Part shown: positions 22,407 to 31,757 of the stretch, piece after piece
Position numbering within the stretch: position 1 is the first letter of the stretch
Layout: each line of letters opens with the position of its first letter
Source of the DNA: Anaerolineae bacterium
GTDB taxonomy: Bacteria; Chloroflexota; Anaerolineae; Aggregatilineales; JAFGMM01
Assembly (NCBI GenBank): GCA_027494055.1
Contig: JAOSJO010000025.1
Coordinates: forward strand, 267,262-331,261
Direction of reading: 5' to 3'
Length of the DNA: 64,000 bases
The notes under the pieces: model-generated
What the model was told of the DNA's origin: nothing
The model's input: only the letters and a program-made list of their open reading frames with translations
Database searches by the model: none
Position numbers and translations under genes: made by a program

Positions 22407-23157
22407 TCACGCCAGCGTTACGAGGACATTGCGCACACTCAACAGGATGATGAGGCTGCCAACGAAAAGCATCAACTTCTGCGGCGACATCCGCTTCGAC
22501 ATCAGGGCCGCGAGCGGGGCGGCCGGCACCCCGCCGATAATCAGGCCGACCGTGCTCGGCCAACTGATCTCCTTGAGCGCGATGAAGAACGTGATCGACG
22601 CGGCAAGGGCGACGAAGAACTCCACCAGATTCACCGACCCGATGGCGAACCGGGGGTGGTAGCCGGTCCCCATGAGCGTCGTCGTCACGACCGGCCCCCA
22701 GCCGCCGCCGCCCACCGCATCGAGAAACCCGCCGGTGACGCCCAGCGGGGGTCAGCGGCAGCGGCTTGATGTGCGAGTCCGTCCACTTCAGCGCCTTGAG
22801 CACAATGACCAGCCCCATGATCACCAGGTAGACGGAGACGAAAACCCCCAGGAGGCGCGACTCCACTTCGGTGAGGACATAGGCGCCCAACACTGCGCCG
22901 ACGACGCCGGGAACCAGGAGCCGCTTCGCCAATGCCGTTTCCACGTTCCCGATGCGCAGGTGCGACAACCCGGAGGCGGCAGCCGTGAACACCTTGGCCG
23001 TATGGACACTGGCGCTGGCGAGGCTCGGCGGGAGGCCAATGCTCAGAAGGAAGGTGTTTGAAGTCACGCCATACGCCATGCCCAGGGAACCATCGACAAG
23101 CTGGGCGACGAACCCGATCGCTGCGCACAGGATGAGGGTGGTCAGGTCTTCGTCCAT
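22407..23157 (-). CDS. TauE/SafE family anion permease, copy 2 (one indel)
   Basis: About 250 residues, joined near 22747 at a GGGGG run. It carries the same landmarks as its neighbour: GFVAQLVDGSLGMAYGVTSN and GGGGWGPVVTTTLMGTGYHPRF. Identity to copy 1 is high throughout, so this is a tandem duplication. The two may form a heteromer or have split substrate preference. The start ATG 23157 (MDEDLTTL) has AGAGGGG upstream. It is the promoter-proximal member, with about 200 bases to copy 1. The spacer 22209-22406 shows nothing coding. Confidence 0.85.
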
Positions 23158-23389
23158 AACGGCCAAACCCCTCTACCGGGGCTTGGCGTCCACATTCCCG
23201 TGGAAGCGTCAACCGCAGCCGCCCCGCCAGGGGGGAATTATACCGTCACATCCGCAAAAATATGCAACACGCCACGCGGGCGGATACGGCCCTGTCTGGA
23301 GAGTGTGTGGACCGCCGCCGGCGACTTGAGCGCGCGCCCAACGTGTGCTACGCTTCTGCACATTGCCTGTACGCGCAAAGGAAACGCCG

Positions 23390-24727
23390 ATGACCCAAAC
23401 CACCCCCGTGCCGCTGGGCGCGCTCGCGCCGAGCCAGGAAGTGACCGCCCTGCCCCCTGACGGCATCGAGCGCGCGATGCAAGACGGCCTCGAACGGTGC
23501 TTCCCGGCGGCGCAGGTGCTCGTGTGCGTGGCGGGCCGCGTGGTGTGGCACCGCGCATACGGCGCGGCGAGCCTGGCGGCGCTGTTCGACCTCGCCTCGG
23601 TGACGAAGCTCTTCACAACGACCGCCTTCCTCTCCCTCGTGAGCGAGGGCCGCGCCGCGCTGCACACGCCCCTCACCGATGTGATCCCGGAGTTTGCCGC
23701 GCGCGGCGTCGATGCGGACGGCCTGCGCCGGGTGGACGCCGGCGACGATCCGGAGACGTGGAACACCGCGCCGGTCGAGGCCGCCTATGCCGGCCAGCGC
23801 GTGGACCCGCGCCGCGTGACCTTCCGCCACCTGCTCACGCACACCGGCGGGCTGGCCCCCTGGCCGCTGATGTTCAAGAAGGTGGGGCTGGTCCCGCCGC
23901 CGGAGGGCGTCGCCGACCCGGAGGCGCGCGCCCGCCGCCGACAGGCCGGCCTGGAGATTGTGTGCGCGTATCCCTTCGCCGGGCCGCCCGACAGCGGCGT
24001 CCGCTACAGCGACCAGGGGCTTATCCTGCTCGGCGAGGCGGTGGCGCGGCTGCACGGCGCGCCGCTCGACGCGGCGATTGCGGCGCGGGTGCTCCACCCG
24101 CTGGGGTTAGCGCGGACGACCTTCAACCCTGTGCTCGCCGGCTACCCGCTGGAGCAGATCGTCCCCACCGAGTTCGACGCGCGCTGGCGGGGCCGCCGCG
24201 CGCATGGCGAGGTCCACGACGAGAACGCGGCCAGCCTGGGCGGCGTGGCCGGGCACGCGGGGCTGTTCAGCACCGCGCGCGACCTGGCGACGTTCGGGCA
24301 GGCATGGCTCGACTGCGTGCTCACCGGCGCGCAAGGCCCGCTCCCCGTCCCGCCGGCGCTGGCGCGGGAAGCCGTCCGCGAGCAGGCCGTCGATGGCGAC
24401 CTGCGGCGCGGCCTGGGGTGGTTGCTCAAGGCGGGCGGGGACGTCTCCAGCATGGGCGCGCGCATGAGCGCGGACAGCTTCGGGCACACGGGGTATACGG
24501 GCACGTCCCTCTTCATCGACCCGACGCGCGCGCTGCTCGTCGCCTGCCTGACCAACCGCGTTTATCACGGGCGCGACCCGGAGCCGATCTCGGCGTTCCG
24601 GCCGGCGCTGCATGACGCCATTGTCGCGGCAGTGGAACAACTGGCGGGGGTGATTAGGGGGGAAGGATGTGCGCCCGGCCCTATCCGTCGCCCTCACCCG
24701 GTGAGGCCGGCTCCGGCGCGGTTATGA
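23390..24727 (+). CDS. Serine hydrolase of the beta-lactamase (class C) fold
   Basis: A 445-residue cytoplasmic protein of the serine beta-lactamase/DD-peptidase-like family. It has the SxxK motif SVTK in DLASVTKLFTT, the second motif YSD in VRYSDQGLI (YxN type) and HTG in FGHTGYTGTS as the KTG-like third motif. No signal peptide is seen, so it is probably an esterase or similar enzyme rather than a cell-wall enzyme. The start ATG 23390 has AAAGGA 7 bases upstream. The tail overlaps the convergent glycosyltransferase gene by 47 bases. A G-run at 24656 could hide an indel that would end this gene near 24713 instead. Confidence 0.85.
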   Translation: MTQTTPVPLGALAPSQEVTALPPDGIERAMQDGLERCFPAAQVLVCVAGRVVWHRAYGAASLAALFDLASVTKLFTTTAFLSLVSEGRAALHTPLTDVIPEFAARGVDADGLRRVDAGDDPETWNTAPVEAAYAGQRVDPRRVTFRHLLTHTGGLAPWPLMFKKVGLVPPPEGVADPEARARRRQAGLEIVCAYPFAGPPDSGVRYSDQGLILLGEAVARLHGAPLDAAIAARVLHPLGLARTTFNPVLAGYPLEQIVPTEFDARWRGRRAHGEVHDENAASLGGVAGHAGLFSTARDLATFGQAWLDCVLTGAQGPLPVPPALAREAVREQAVDGDLRRGLGWLLKAGGDVSSMGARMSADSFGHTGYTGTSLFIDPTRALLVACLTNRVYHGRDPEPISAFRPALHDAIVAAVEQLAGVIRGEGCAPGPIRRPHPVRPAPARL

Positions 24728-27509
24728 CGAGTTGCAGCCACGGCGAACGCACGCCGACCGTGCCCTCGTTGTCGCGCAGCCGCTCGCCATCCCACACGCC
24801 CACGCGGCACCGGTAGATGCCCGGCGTCCAGTTCTCCTCGACCGTGAGCACGCCCTGCTGGATGCCCGGTGCGGGCAGATCGACGGGGTCGCCGGGGAGC
24901 ACATCTTCCCAGCGCGCCTCTGTCGCCTCCGGGTCGAAGTTCGGGTCGCTGGTCAGCAGCACCACATCCACATAGACGGCGAAGGGCTTCACGCCCTCGT
25001 AGGGGCGCGTGATCGCGATGTACACCTCGCCGCTTCCCAGCCGGAAGTCGCCGATGCGGTCCCATTGCCAGGCGAACAGCGCCGGGTTGACGCTGAACGG
25101 GAACGGCTCAGGGTAATCGCCCACGGTCAGGTAAGGCGGGAAGCCGTCGTCGCGGATACGGTATGAGCGCACCCAGACGGTGTAAACGCCGTCGCGCGGC
25201 AGGTTGAACCGCTTGGCCGCGAGCGGCATCAGGTCGCCCGGCTCGTCGGAGATCACGCCCCGCCCGCTGAACCCCTCGACGATGTCCTCGCGCACCACGT
25301 AGTACTGCGACTCGTCGAAGTCCTCCGCTTCGAGGAACAGGAGGTCCTGGCGCTGGCGCTGGCATTGTAGCGCAACCTGGCGCGGTGTCCCGTTGCTGGC
25401 CGACCAGTAGAAGACCGGTGGCGCGGTCGCGGGGTAGGCCGGCAGCGTCACCTCCGGCGCGAACGTGACCTGCGCGCTGTAGCACGGCGCGCCCTCCTGG
25501 GCGTCCGACCAGAAGAGCATGAAGTCCGCGTAGGTGCGCGGCCAGACGGCATCGGCGACGTAGCACTCGCGCAGGTTCGCGATGATCGCCTCGCGCGGCG
25601 TGGGGTCGATGGCGTTGCGGTCGATGATGACGCCCACCGACTCGTATTGCGCGAACGCCTGCGTCATCGTGGCGAAGAGGTCCTCATAGGAGACGATCTT
25701 GTAGAAACGCCCCTGCGTCCCCTCGTCGAAGTTCTGGCGCATGTAGAAATTGAGCCAGGGCTGCGCGTCCTCGGCCATGTCATGGCTGAAGGGCAGGTAG
25801 GGGATGAGGATGAGGCGACCCTCTTCGGCGTAGTGCACCAGAAAGTCCGAAATCTCCCGATAGGCGGTGTCGTTGGCGCTCTCGTGGACCTCGTTGAAGT
25901 AGATGTAGAGGTTGAGCGTCGGGTAGGCGACCGCACACACCGCGATGGCGGCCCAGATTGCCGGACGGCCCAACCGCCCGGCCAGCGACCACGCGAACCG
26001 CAGCGCCCAGAAGATGCCGAGCGCCGCCAGCAGGTAGAGCGCGGGCAACACCTTGTAGAGCACGCGCGGATAGACCACGAGGAGCGCAATCGGCACGGGG
26101 AAGAGCGTAACCGCCGTCCAGATGAGCACCACGCGCGCCGACCGCTGCCGCCACAGCGCCAGGCAGCCGATCACGCCGAGGACCACGAACGGCGCCAGCA
26201 GCCCGTTGATCAGCGGCCCTTCGCGGTCGTGGAAGAAGTCGCGGTCCACCTGCTCGAAGAAGACGCGGAGCACGCGCCCCAGCCCCAGGAGGAAGGTGTC
26301 AAGCGGCGCGCTCGCCCAGCCCAGGTCTTCCACCCGGTAGTCGCCGCCACGCCCGCCGACGTAGAGCATCGCCCGCCCCAGGAACACGCCAAGCGCCGCC
26401 AGGAAGGCCGCCCACCGCGCCGCCCAGGGTCGCCAGGCGCGCTCCGCCGGTTCCGCGCGCAGGATGAACAGCATCTCTACGACGAAGATCGCGCCGCCGA
26501 CGCCGAGCATCGGCAGGTAGGTGTCGTAAGTCACGATGCCGAGGCCGAAGGCCGCGCCGGCGAGCGCGAACATCCACGCGCGACGGTGTTGCAGCGCCAT
26601 CACCAGCAGCGCCGGCCCGCCGATGATCCACAGCTTGGTGTGCCCCTCCACCAACGCCTGCCGGCTCGCGCTGATGTCCACGAGCGACACGCTCATCAGC
26701 CCGGTTGCCAGCAGCGCCACCGGCGTGTTGAACAGCGTGCGCGCCAGCGCGTAGAATAACAAGGTCGCGAGCAGGCTGAAGACCGCCACCGCCATGCGCG
26801 CGGAAAGCAGCGTCGGCTTGAAGAGGTGGTGAAAGGGCGCCTGCATGTAGAAGCTGCCGGGCACGCCGCCGTAGTGCCAGTCGCTCGCGAGCACGTGCCG
26901 CTGGTCGATCATCGCGCCCACCACTTCGGCGGTCCACTTGGCCTCGTCGCCCTCGATGCCGTAGGGGATGCGCTGGAACTCGTAGAAGCGCGCGGCGAAG
27001 GCCAGCACCATCACCAACGCCAGCGCGGTCAGTTCCAGGCGGCGCGGCACGCGCAGGGGGGTCACGCCGGCGGCGATTGTCTCCCGGCTCAGCGCCACCC
27101 ACCCGGCGAAGCCCAGCGCCGCGACCAGGTAGAGGAACGCTGCAACGGTGTACTCGCCTGTCTGGCCCGCCGCCTGGCCCGCCGCCGCCATCGCCAGCGC
27201 CGTGATCAGCCCGGCGGCGCGGAGCGCCTCGCGCGGCTTGCCGGCGCGGTAGAACCACCAGAGCGCGATAGGGCTGAGGATCGCCGCCACAATCAGCGCG
27301 ACGAGCGGCAGCGCCGGCAGCAGCGCCGCCATCGCCGCGCGTGCGGGTTGCAGCGCGCTCAGCGGCGGCGGCTCATAGGGACTGATCATGCCCTGTCCGG
27401 GGAAGCGCAGGTTGTAGGGGGTGACCCAAACCGCGACGATCACCAGGACCGCCACGATCACGGCGATTGCCAGCAACAGGCGTCGGTCAAAGTCGGAATG
27501 CTGATTCAA
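24681..27509 (-). CDS. GT-C family integral membrane glycosyltransferase
   Basis: A 942-residue protein with about a dozen membrane segments in its first 560 residues and a large soluble C-terminal part. The first outside loop after the helix AFAARFYEFQRIPYG contains GIEGDEAKW, the Asp-Glu motif of the ArnT/PMT-like GT-C superfamily. These enzymes transfer sugars from polyprenyl-phosphate donors on the outer face of the membrane. The C-terminal 350 residues form a beta-rich domain with a carbohydrate-binding look (FLEAEDFDES, GVYTVWVRSYRIRDD). The TTG start has TAGGA upstream, and a TATAAT sits 24 bases before it. Intact across 2.8 kb. Confidence 0.85.
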   Translation of the reverse strand: MNQHSDFDRRLLLAIAVIVAVLVIVAVWVTPYNLRFPGQGMISPYEPPPLSALQPARAAMAALLPALPLVALIVAAILSPIALWWFYRAGKPREALRAAGLITALAMAAAGQAAGQTGEYTVAAFLYLVAALGFAGWVALSRETIAAGVTPLRVPRRLELTALALVMVLAFAARFYEFQRIPYGIEGDEAKWTAEVVGAMIDQRHVLASDWHYGGVPGSFYMQAPFHHLFKPTLLSARMAVAVFSLLATLLFYALARTLFNTPVALLATGLMSVSLVDISASRQALVEGHTKLWIIGGPALLVMALQHRRAWMFALAGAAFGLGIVTYDTYLPMLGVGGAIFVVEMLFILRAEPAERAWRPWAARWAAFLAALGVFLGRAMLYVGGRGGDYRVEDLGWASAPLDTFLLGLGRVLRVFFEQVDRDFFHDREGPLINGLLAPFVVLGVIGCLALWRQRSARVVLIWTAVTLFPVPIALLVVYPRVLYKVLPALYLLAALGIFWALRFAWSLAGRLGRPAIWAAIAVCAVAYPTLNLYIYFNEVHESANDTAYREISDFLVHYAEEGRLILIPYLPFSHDMAEDAQPWLNFYMRQNFDEGTQGRFYKIVSYEDLFATMTQAFAQYESVGVIIDRNAIDPTPREAIIANLRECYVADAVWPRTYADFMLFWSDAQEGAPCYSAQVTFAPEVTLPAYPATAPPVFYWSASNGTPRQVALQCQRQRQDLLFLEAEDFDESQYYVVREDIVEGFSGRGVISDEPGDLMPLAAKRFNLPRDGVYTVWVRSYRIRDDGFPPYLTVGDYPEPFPFSVNPALFAWQWDRIGDFRLGSGEVYIAITRPYEGVKPFAVYVDVVLLTSDPNFDPEATEARWEDVLPGDPVDLPAPGIQQGVLTVEENWTPGIYRCRVGVWDGERLRDNEGTVGVRSPWLQLVITAPEPASPGEGDG

Positions 27510-27532
27510 GTTTCAAATCCTATCACAAAGCC

Positions 27533-27538
27533 ATTATA
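27533..27538 (-). promoter_or_regulatory. Possible -10 box for the GT-C glycosyltransferase
   Basis: Perfect TATAAT on the minus strand, 24 bases before the TTG start. No convincing -35 is visible at the right distance. Confidence 0.35.
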
Positions 27539-27597
27539 TAGCAGGCAGAAGACTGTGCCGACATTGCACTTTTCTAATAAACAACACTCCGAGTCTC

Positions 27598-27626
27598 TTG
27601 CGTATGGTCCTGATATATATTATGCT
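27598..27626 (+). promoter_or_regulatory. Sigma-70-type promoter of the NERD-helicase gene
   Basis: TTGCGT (27598-27603), a 17-base spacer and TATGCT (27621-27626). It lies 55 bases before the start codon, in AT-rich DNA unlike the surrounding genome. Confidence 0.55.
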
Positions 27627-27680
27627 TAGATTAAGATAAATGATGCCAATTCATGAATCTCCGAAGTAGATGAGATAGGC

Positions 27681-29801
27681 ATGGCGATGTCGCCCATAAT
27701 GATACCCGACTATTTAGGCGAAGTAGAAAAGGGTGAAGCACTCGTTCACCGCTACCTGCGTCGATCTTTGCCAGACAACTATTGGGTGTGGCACGAACTC
27801 AAGGTGAGAGGAAAGCGCGACCTGTTTCGACCAGATTTTGTCGTTCTGGGACCAGACCTTGGGGTGACGGTCGTTGAAGTCAAAGGTTGGAAAACCGAGA
27901 GTGTAGTTAACGCAGACCAACACTTCTTCTATCTTCGAGGCGAAGATAAACGGCAAAACCCGATAGAGCAAGCACGGGACTATCACCACGGGATTCTTGA
28001 CGCGCTTCGGAGAAAGAGAGAGCGGGCACTGGTGCATCTGAGTGGTCCTCACGAAGGACGGCTAAGATTCCCCATCCTTTATTTCGTTGCATTTCCCCGC
28101 ATATCACGTGGCGAGTACGTCATGGCTCCGTGGGCCAGATTCCTGGATGAAGATCATGTGCTGTTTCAGGAGGATCTGAGCACAGACCTTTTAGGGCACT
28201 TGCTGGCGAATCGTCCCCTCTGGTTTGAAAAAAGTAACAACCACCTGAATCGAAGCCAGATCGATCTCATACGGGCGGTGCTTTATCCAGAGGTCGAGGT
28301 GAGACCGCCATATGAAGGCGAACAAATCGCATTGCTCGATCCAGAACAAGAGCAAATCATGAAAAGCCACAGCTATCTTTCAGAAGAGGGTCAACGAACA
28401 GCACGTGAGCTGGATGTGAGGATGGTGCGCGGAGTTGCAGGAAGTGGGAAGAGCTTAATTGTAATCAGGCGCGCCCAATTTCTCGCTCAGAGCTACTCTG
28501 ACTGGAGAATACTTGTCCTGACATATAATCGCCCCCTAGCACACTATCTGGAACAACTGAACGTTTACACAGGAGAAGAGACAACTCAAATAGAGATCAT
28601 GCACTTTCATCGTTGGTGTCACAGGCTTCTTGGTCCTATCGGTGAATGGCGCGAACCCATAAGTGGACCGTTTCGTCAAGAACTTATCACAAAACTTCTC
28701 ACTGTGAGCGGTTTCGAATTCGATGCAGCGATGGTTGCCAGCGAGTTTCAATTCATAAAGGGAAGTCTGTTAACGCGGTGGGAGGAGTACAAGAATGCCC
28801 CGCGAACTGGCCGTCAACGAGGACTTGGAGAAAGCCAGCGGTATGAGATTTTCACATTGCTCCAAAACTATCAGCGCTTCCTAATCAGCTTTAGTCCCAA
28901 GAAAATGGATTGGGATGATCCTCCTCTGCTGATTCTACGCGCCATCGCTAATGGGAGGATAGCTCCGCATCAGTACCATGCCATATTGATTGACGAAGCA
29001 CAAGACTTCGCACCATCGTGGCTCAAAGTGGCCCAAGAAATGCTGAAGCCAGAGACGAATCTTTTGTTCCTTGCCGCAGATGGAGCACAGCGAATCTACA
29101 AACGTAGCGGATCATGGCTTTCAATGGGCATTGACGTGCGCGGACAACGAACCCGCATTCTAAGAAAAAGCTATCGCAACACATATCAGATCATGAAGGC
29201 AGCTAGTGAAGTCATCCGAGGCGATGATTCCGTGCGGGAATCTCTGGTTCGCCAGGGAGATGAGCTTCTTGAGCCGGATTATCAGGATGTGACAATGCGT
29301 AACGGACCGATTCCTGTTTTTGTCGGTTTCGATGACCCTGCGAAAGAATTCGACTACATCGTAGACCAGATCCATAACCTTCTTGCTAATGGCTACCATC
29401 CACAGGACATTCTCGTTACCCACCGCCACAACGACCGCGTGAAAGAATTGGCAACCGCTCTGCAGGGGTCCGGGCTGGTAACATCCTTACTTGGCGAAGA
29501 AGATTATGACCCCCGCAAGAAGAGTATAAAAGTATGCACCATGCACAAGACAAAAGGGCTGGAGTTTCGGGTTGTGTTCATTTGTGGCGTTGATTGTCTG
29601 AATGAAGATCATTTGCGCTCTGCGGAACTTAGCGAAGAAGAATGGGAAGAGATACTTGTCGCGGAAAAGCAACTGATCTATGTTGGCATGACTCGCGCCC
29701 GCGACTGTCTCTATATCACGTACACCGGCAAGGGACCCAACTGGCTAAAACAGACCCTCCCTATCGTACTGGATCGGCTCTCTCGACCCCAGAGCACCTA
29801 A
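27681..29801 (+). CDS. NERD nuclease-related domain fused to UvrD/Rep-like helicase
   Basis: A 706-residue two-domain protein. Residues 10-200 form a NERD domain with the PD-(D/E)xK-like signature Asp52 (RPDFVV), Glu66 and Lys68 (VVEVKGW). Residues 225-700 form a superfamily 1 helicase with Walker A GVAGSGKS (near 251), motif II LIDEAQDF, motif III-like LAADGAQRIYKR, CTMHKTKGLEF (motif V) and YVGMTRARDCL (motif VI). The predicted activity is DNA unwinding coupled to nicking or cleavage, in repair or phage defence. The gene has clearly lower GC, AT-ending codons and no indels, unlike all neighbours, and so looks horizontally acquired. No partner gene is adjacent. The start ATG (MAMSPIM) follows GATAGG. 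Confidence 0.88.
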   Translation: MAMSPIMIPDYLGEVEKGEALVHRYLRRSLPDNYWVWHELKVRGKRDLFRPDFVVLGPDLGVTVVEVKGWKTESVVNADQHFFYLRGEDKRQNPIEQARDYHHGILDALRRKRERALVHLSGPHEGRLRFPILYFVAFPRISRGEYVMAPWARFLDEDHVLFQEDLSTDLLGHLLANRPLWFEKSNNHLNRSQIDLIRAVLYPEVEVRPPYEGEQIALLDPEQEQIMKSHSYLSEEGQRTARELDVRMVRGVAGSGKSLIVIRRAQFLAQSYSDWRILVLTYNRPLAHYLEQLNVYTGEETTQIEIMHFHRWCHRLLGPIGEWREPISGPFRQELITKLLTVSGFEFDAAMVASEFQFIKGSLLTRWEEYKNAPRTGRQRGLGESQRYEIFTLLQNYQRFLISFSPKKMDWDDPPLLILRAIANGRIAPHQYHAILIDEAQDFAPSWLKVAQEMLKPETNLLFLAADGAQRIYKRSGSWLSMGIDVRGQRTRILRKSYRNTYQIMKAASEVIRGDDSVRESLVRQGDELLEPDYQDVTMRNGPIPVFVGFDDPAKEFDYIVDQIHNLLANGYHPQDILVTHRHNDRVKELATALQGSGLVTSLLGEEDYDPRKKSIKVCTMHKTKGLEFRVVFICGVDCLNEDHLRSAELSEEEWEEILVAEKQLIYVGMTRARDCLYITYTGKGPNWLKQTLPIVLDRLSRPQST

Positions 29802-29897
29802 GTTCCTGGATTCCCAATCAAATAGAACTGAAACTGGCGTCTACATTGCGTCAGCCTGGCACAGGACTTGCGTGTTATGCGCGTAAGGGAATTAGTG

Positions 29898-29903
29898 TAT
29901 AAT
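29898..29903 (+). promoter_or_regulatory. -10 box for the L,D-transpeptidase gene
   Basis: Perfect TATAAT preceded by GTG, 31 bases before the start codon. TTATGC at 29875-29880 is a possible weak -35 with a 17-base spacer. Confidence 0.45.
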
Positions 29904-29933
29904 GCGCGAAGGTTAGTCGGGGAGTTAAGGTAA

Positions 29934-31479
29934 ATGCAACGCGCAGCACAGCAACCGGTTTTCACCTCACAGCAGCTTATCAACACCCTGCCCTGGGTGC
30001 TCATCGGCGTGCAGATGGGCCTGATCCTTGTGGTCGTGATCGCGATTGTGGCCGGGCTGGGCATGCTGACCTTCTACAACTCCGAACGCATCATGCCCGG
30101 CGTCGCGGCGCTTGGCGTGGACCTCGGTCGCCTGACCGTAGACGAGGCCGCCGAGCGGCTGCGCGCCGCCTGGGAGAGCGACCAGGCCGTCCTCACCGTG
30201 CGCGACGGCGAGCGCCGCTGGACGGTCTCTCCGGCGGACCTGGGCCTCAGCCTGGACGCCGCACAGACCGCGGTGCGCGCTGCGCAGGTCGGGCGCGGCG
30301 ACGATGGCCTGAGCGGGGCCATCCACAGCCTGTTCAACGGGCGGCAGGTCGCGCCCTCCGTCGCGGTCGATGTGGGCCGCGCGCGCGCCGGTTTCGACGC
30401 GCTGGCGGCATACGTCAACCTCCCGGCCAGGGACGCCGACATCCGCTTCAACGGCGCGGACTTCCAGATCATCAACGCGCTGCCGGGCCGCGTGATCGAC
30501 ACCGAGCGGATGCTGTCCAACCTCGTCACCGATCCTACAGCGGCGCTGGCCGAAGGCGAACTGAACCTCAGCATGGTCGATACCTATCCGCAGATCACCG
30601 ACGTGTCCGAGCCGCTGGCGGCGGCGCAGCAACTTCTGGGCCGGTCGCTGACGCTCACCGTGTACGACGCGATCAGCGATGAGAAGTTCGACTGGACGGT
30701 CGCCTCGGAGACCCTCGCGTCCTGGTTTGGCGCGGGCGTGGACGAGCGGCGGCGCGTGGTGCTGTCGCTGCGCGAGGAAGAGCCGGCGACCTATCTGCAG
30801 GAGATGGCCGGCTACCTGGGCGGGGGCGCGGCGTGGACATGGAGGGCGCGCTGGCGAAAATGCGCGCCGCCGTCGCGGATAGCAGCCTCGCGGCCACGCT
30901 CCGCGTGACGCACGCGCCGCAGCCGTACATCGTGCAGGGCGGCGACACGTTCATGTCTATCGCGCGCAAGTTCGGCATCCTGCCGCGCATGATAACCGCC
31001 GCCAACCCGGACGTGGACGCGCACGCGCTGTCCGTCGGGCAGGAGATCACCATCCCTTCCCCGACTCGCTGATCCCGCTCGACCCGGTCCCGCACAAGCG
31101 CGTCATCGTGGACATGAGCGACCTGCACATGTACCTGTACGAGAACGGCCAGCTCATCCACGACTGGCCCACTTCGACCGGCATCCCCAGCAGCCCCACC
31201 AACCCTGGCGTTTTCCAGGTCCAGGGTCGCTATGAGATGGCCTACAACCCCGGCTGGGACCTATACATGCCGCATTTCATCGACGTTTACGAGGCAGCCC
31301 CCGGCTTCTTCAACGGCATTCACGGGCTGCCTAACACGGGGAGTGGCCGCCTCGCCGTGTGGGGCGACGCCCTCGGCAATTACGACACGTCTTTTGGCTG
31401 CATCATCCTTGGCCTGGGGGAGGCCGAGTGGCTCTACAACTGGGCAGAGGATGGCATGATCGTCGAAGTGCGCGAGTGA
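29934..31479 (+). CDS. L,D-transpeptidase with LysM domain (two indels)
   Basis: About 515 residues when three frame segments are joined near 30828 and 31068. It has an N-terminal membrane anchor (LPWVLIGVQMGLILVVVIAIVAG), then a VanW-associated/PG_binding_4-like repeat region (VAALGVDLGRLTVDEAAERL). A LysM domain (YIVQGGDTFMSIARKFGI, ANPDVDAHALSVGQEITIP) and a C-terminal YkuD catalytic domain follow. The YkuD motif shows the His in NGIHGLP and the catalytic Cys in SFGCIIL. The enzyme would form 3-3 cross-links in peptidoglycan or anchor proteins to it, on the outer face of the membrane. It stands alone on the plus strand after the helicase gene. Confidence 0.83.
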
Positions 31480-31541
31480 GCGGACGCGCGGCGCATACCT
31501 AGACAGGGGCAGATTCATGCACAGGCATGGCTGTAAGGGCG

Positions 31542-31640
31542 ACCTCACCCCTGAATCCCTCCCCACTCGCGGAGAGGGGACTTACGATATTCTTATTCAC
31601 CCCCTCTCCATTTCATGGAGAGGGGGCCGGGGGGTGAGGT
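31542..31640. repeat. Nested inverted repeat of about 100 bp
   Basis: ACCTCACCCC (31542-31551) pairs with GGGGTGAGGT (31631-31640). Inside lies a second perfect stem, CCCCCTCTCCAT against ATGGAGAGGGGG, loop TTC (about 31601-31627). It lies after the transpeptidase stop and before the foldase gene. It resembles dispersed intergenic palindromes and could also stop transcription, though no T run follows. Confidence 0.6.
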
Positions 31641-31757
31641 AAAACAGGCGGAGCATTTGCGGACCGCGAATGCGCTCCCAAAATGGAACGCATCCCCTGT
31701 CCGCGCCCACTTGCCCCAGACCTCTGCTGACTGCATAATAGGCCATAAGGAGCAACA

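Noticed and set aside
27681-29801. The NERD-helicase as part of a named multi-gene defence system
   Set aside because: No second defence gene lies on either side; neighbours are a glycosyltransferase and a cell-wall enzyme.
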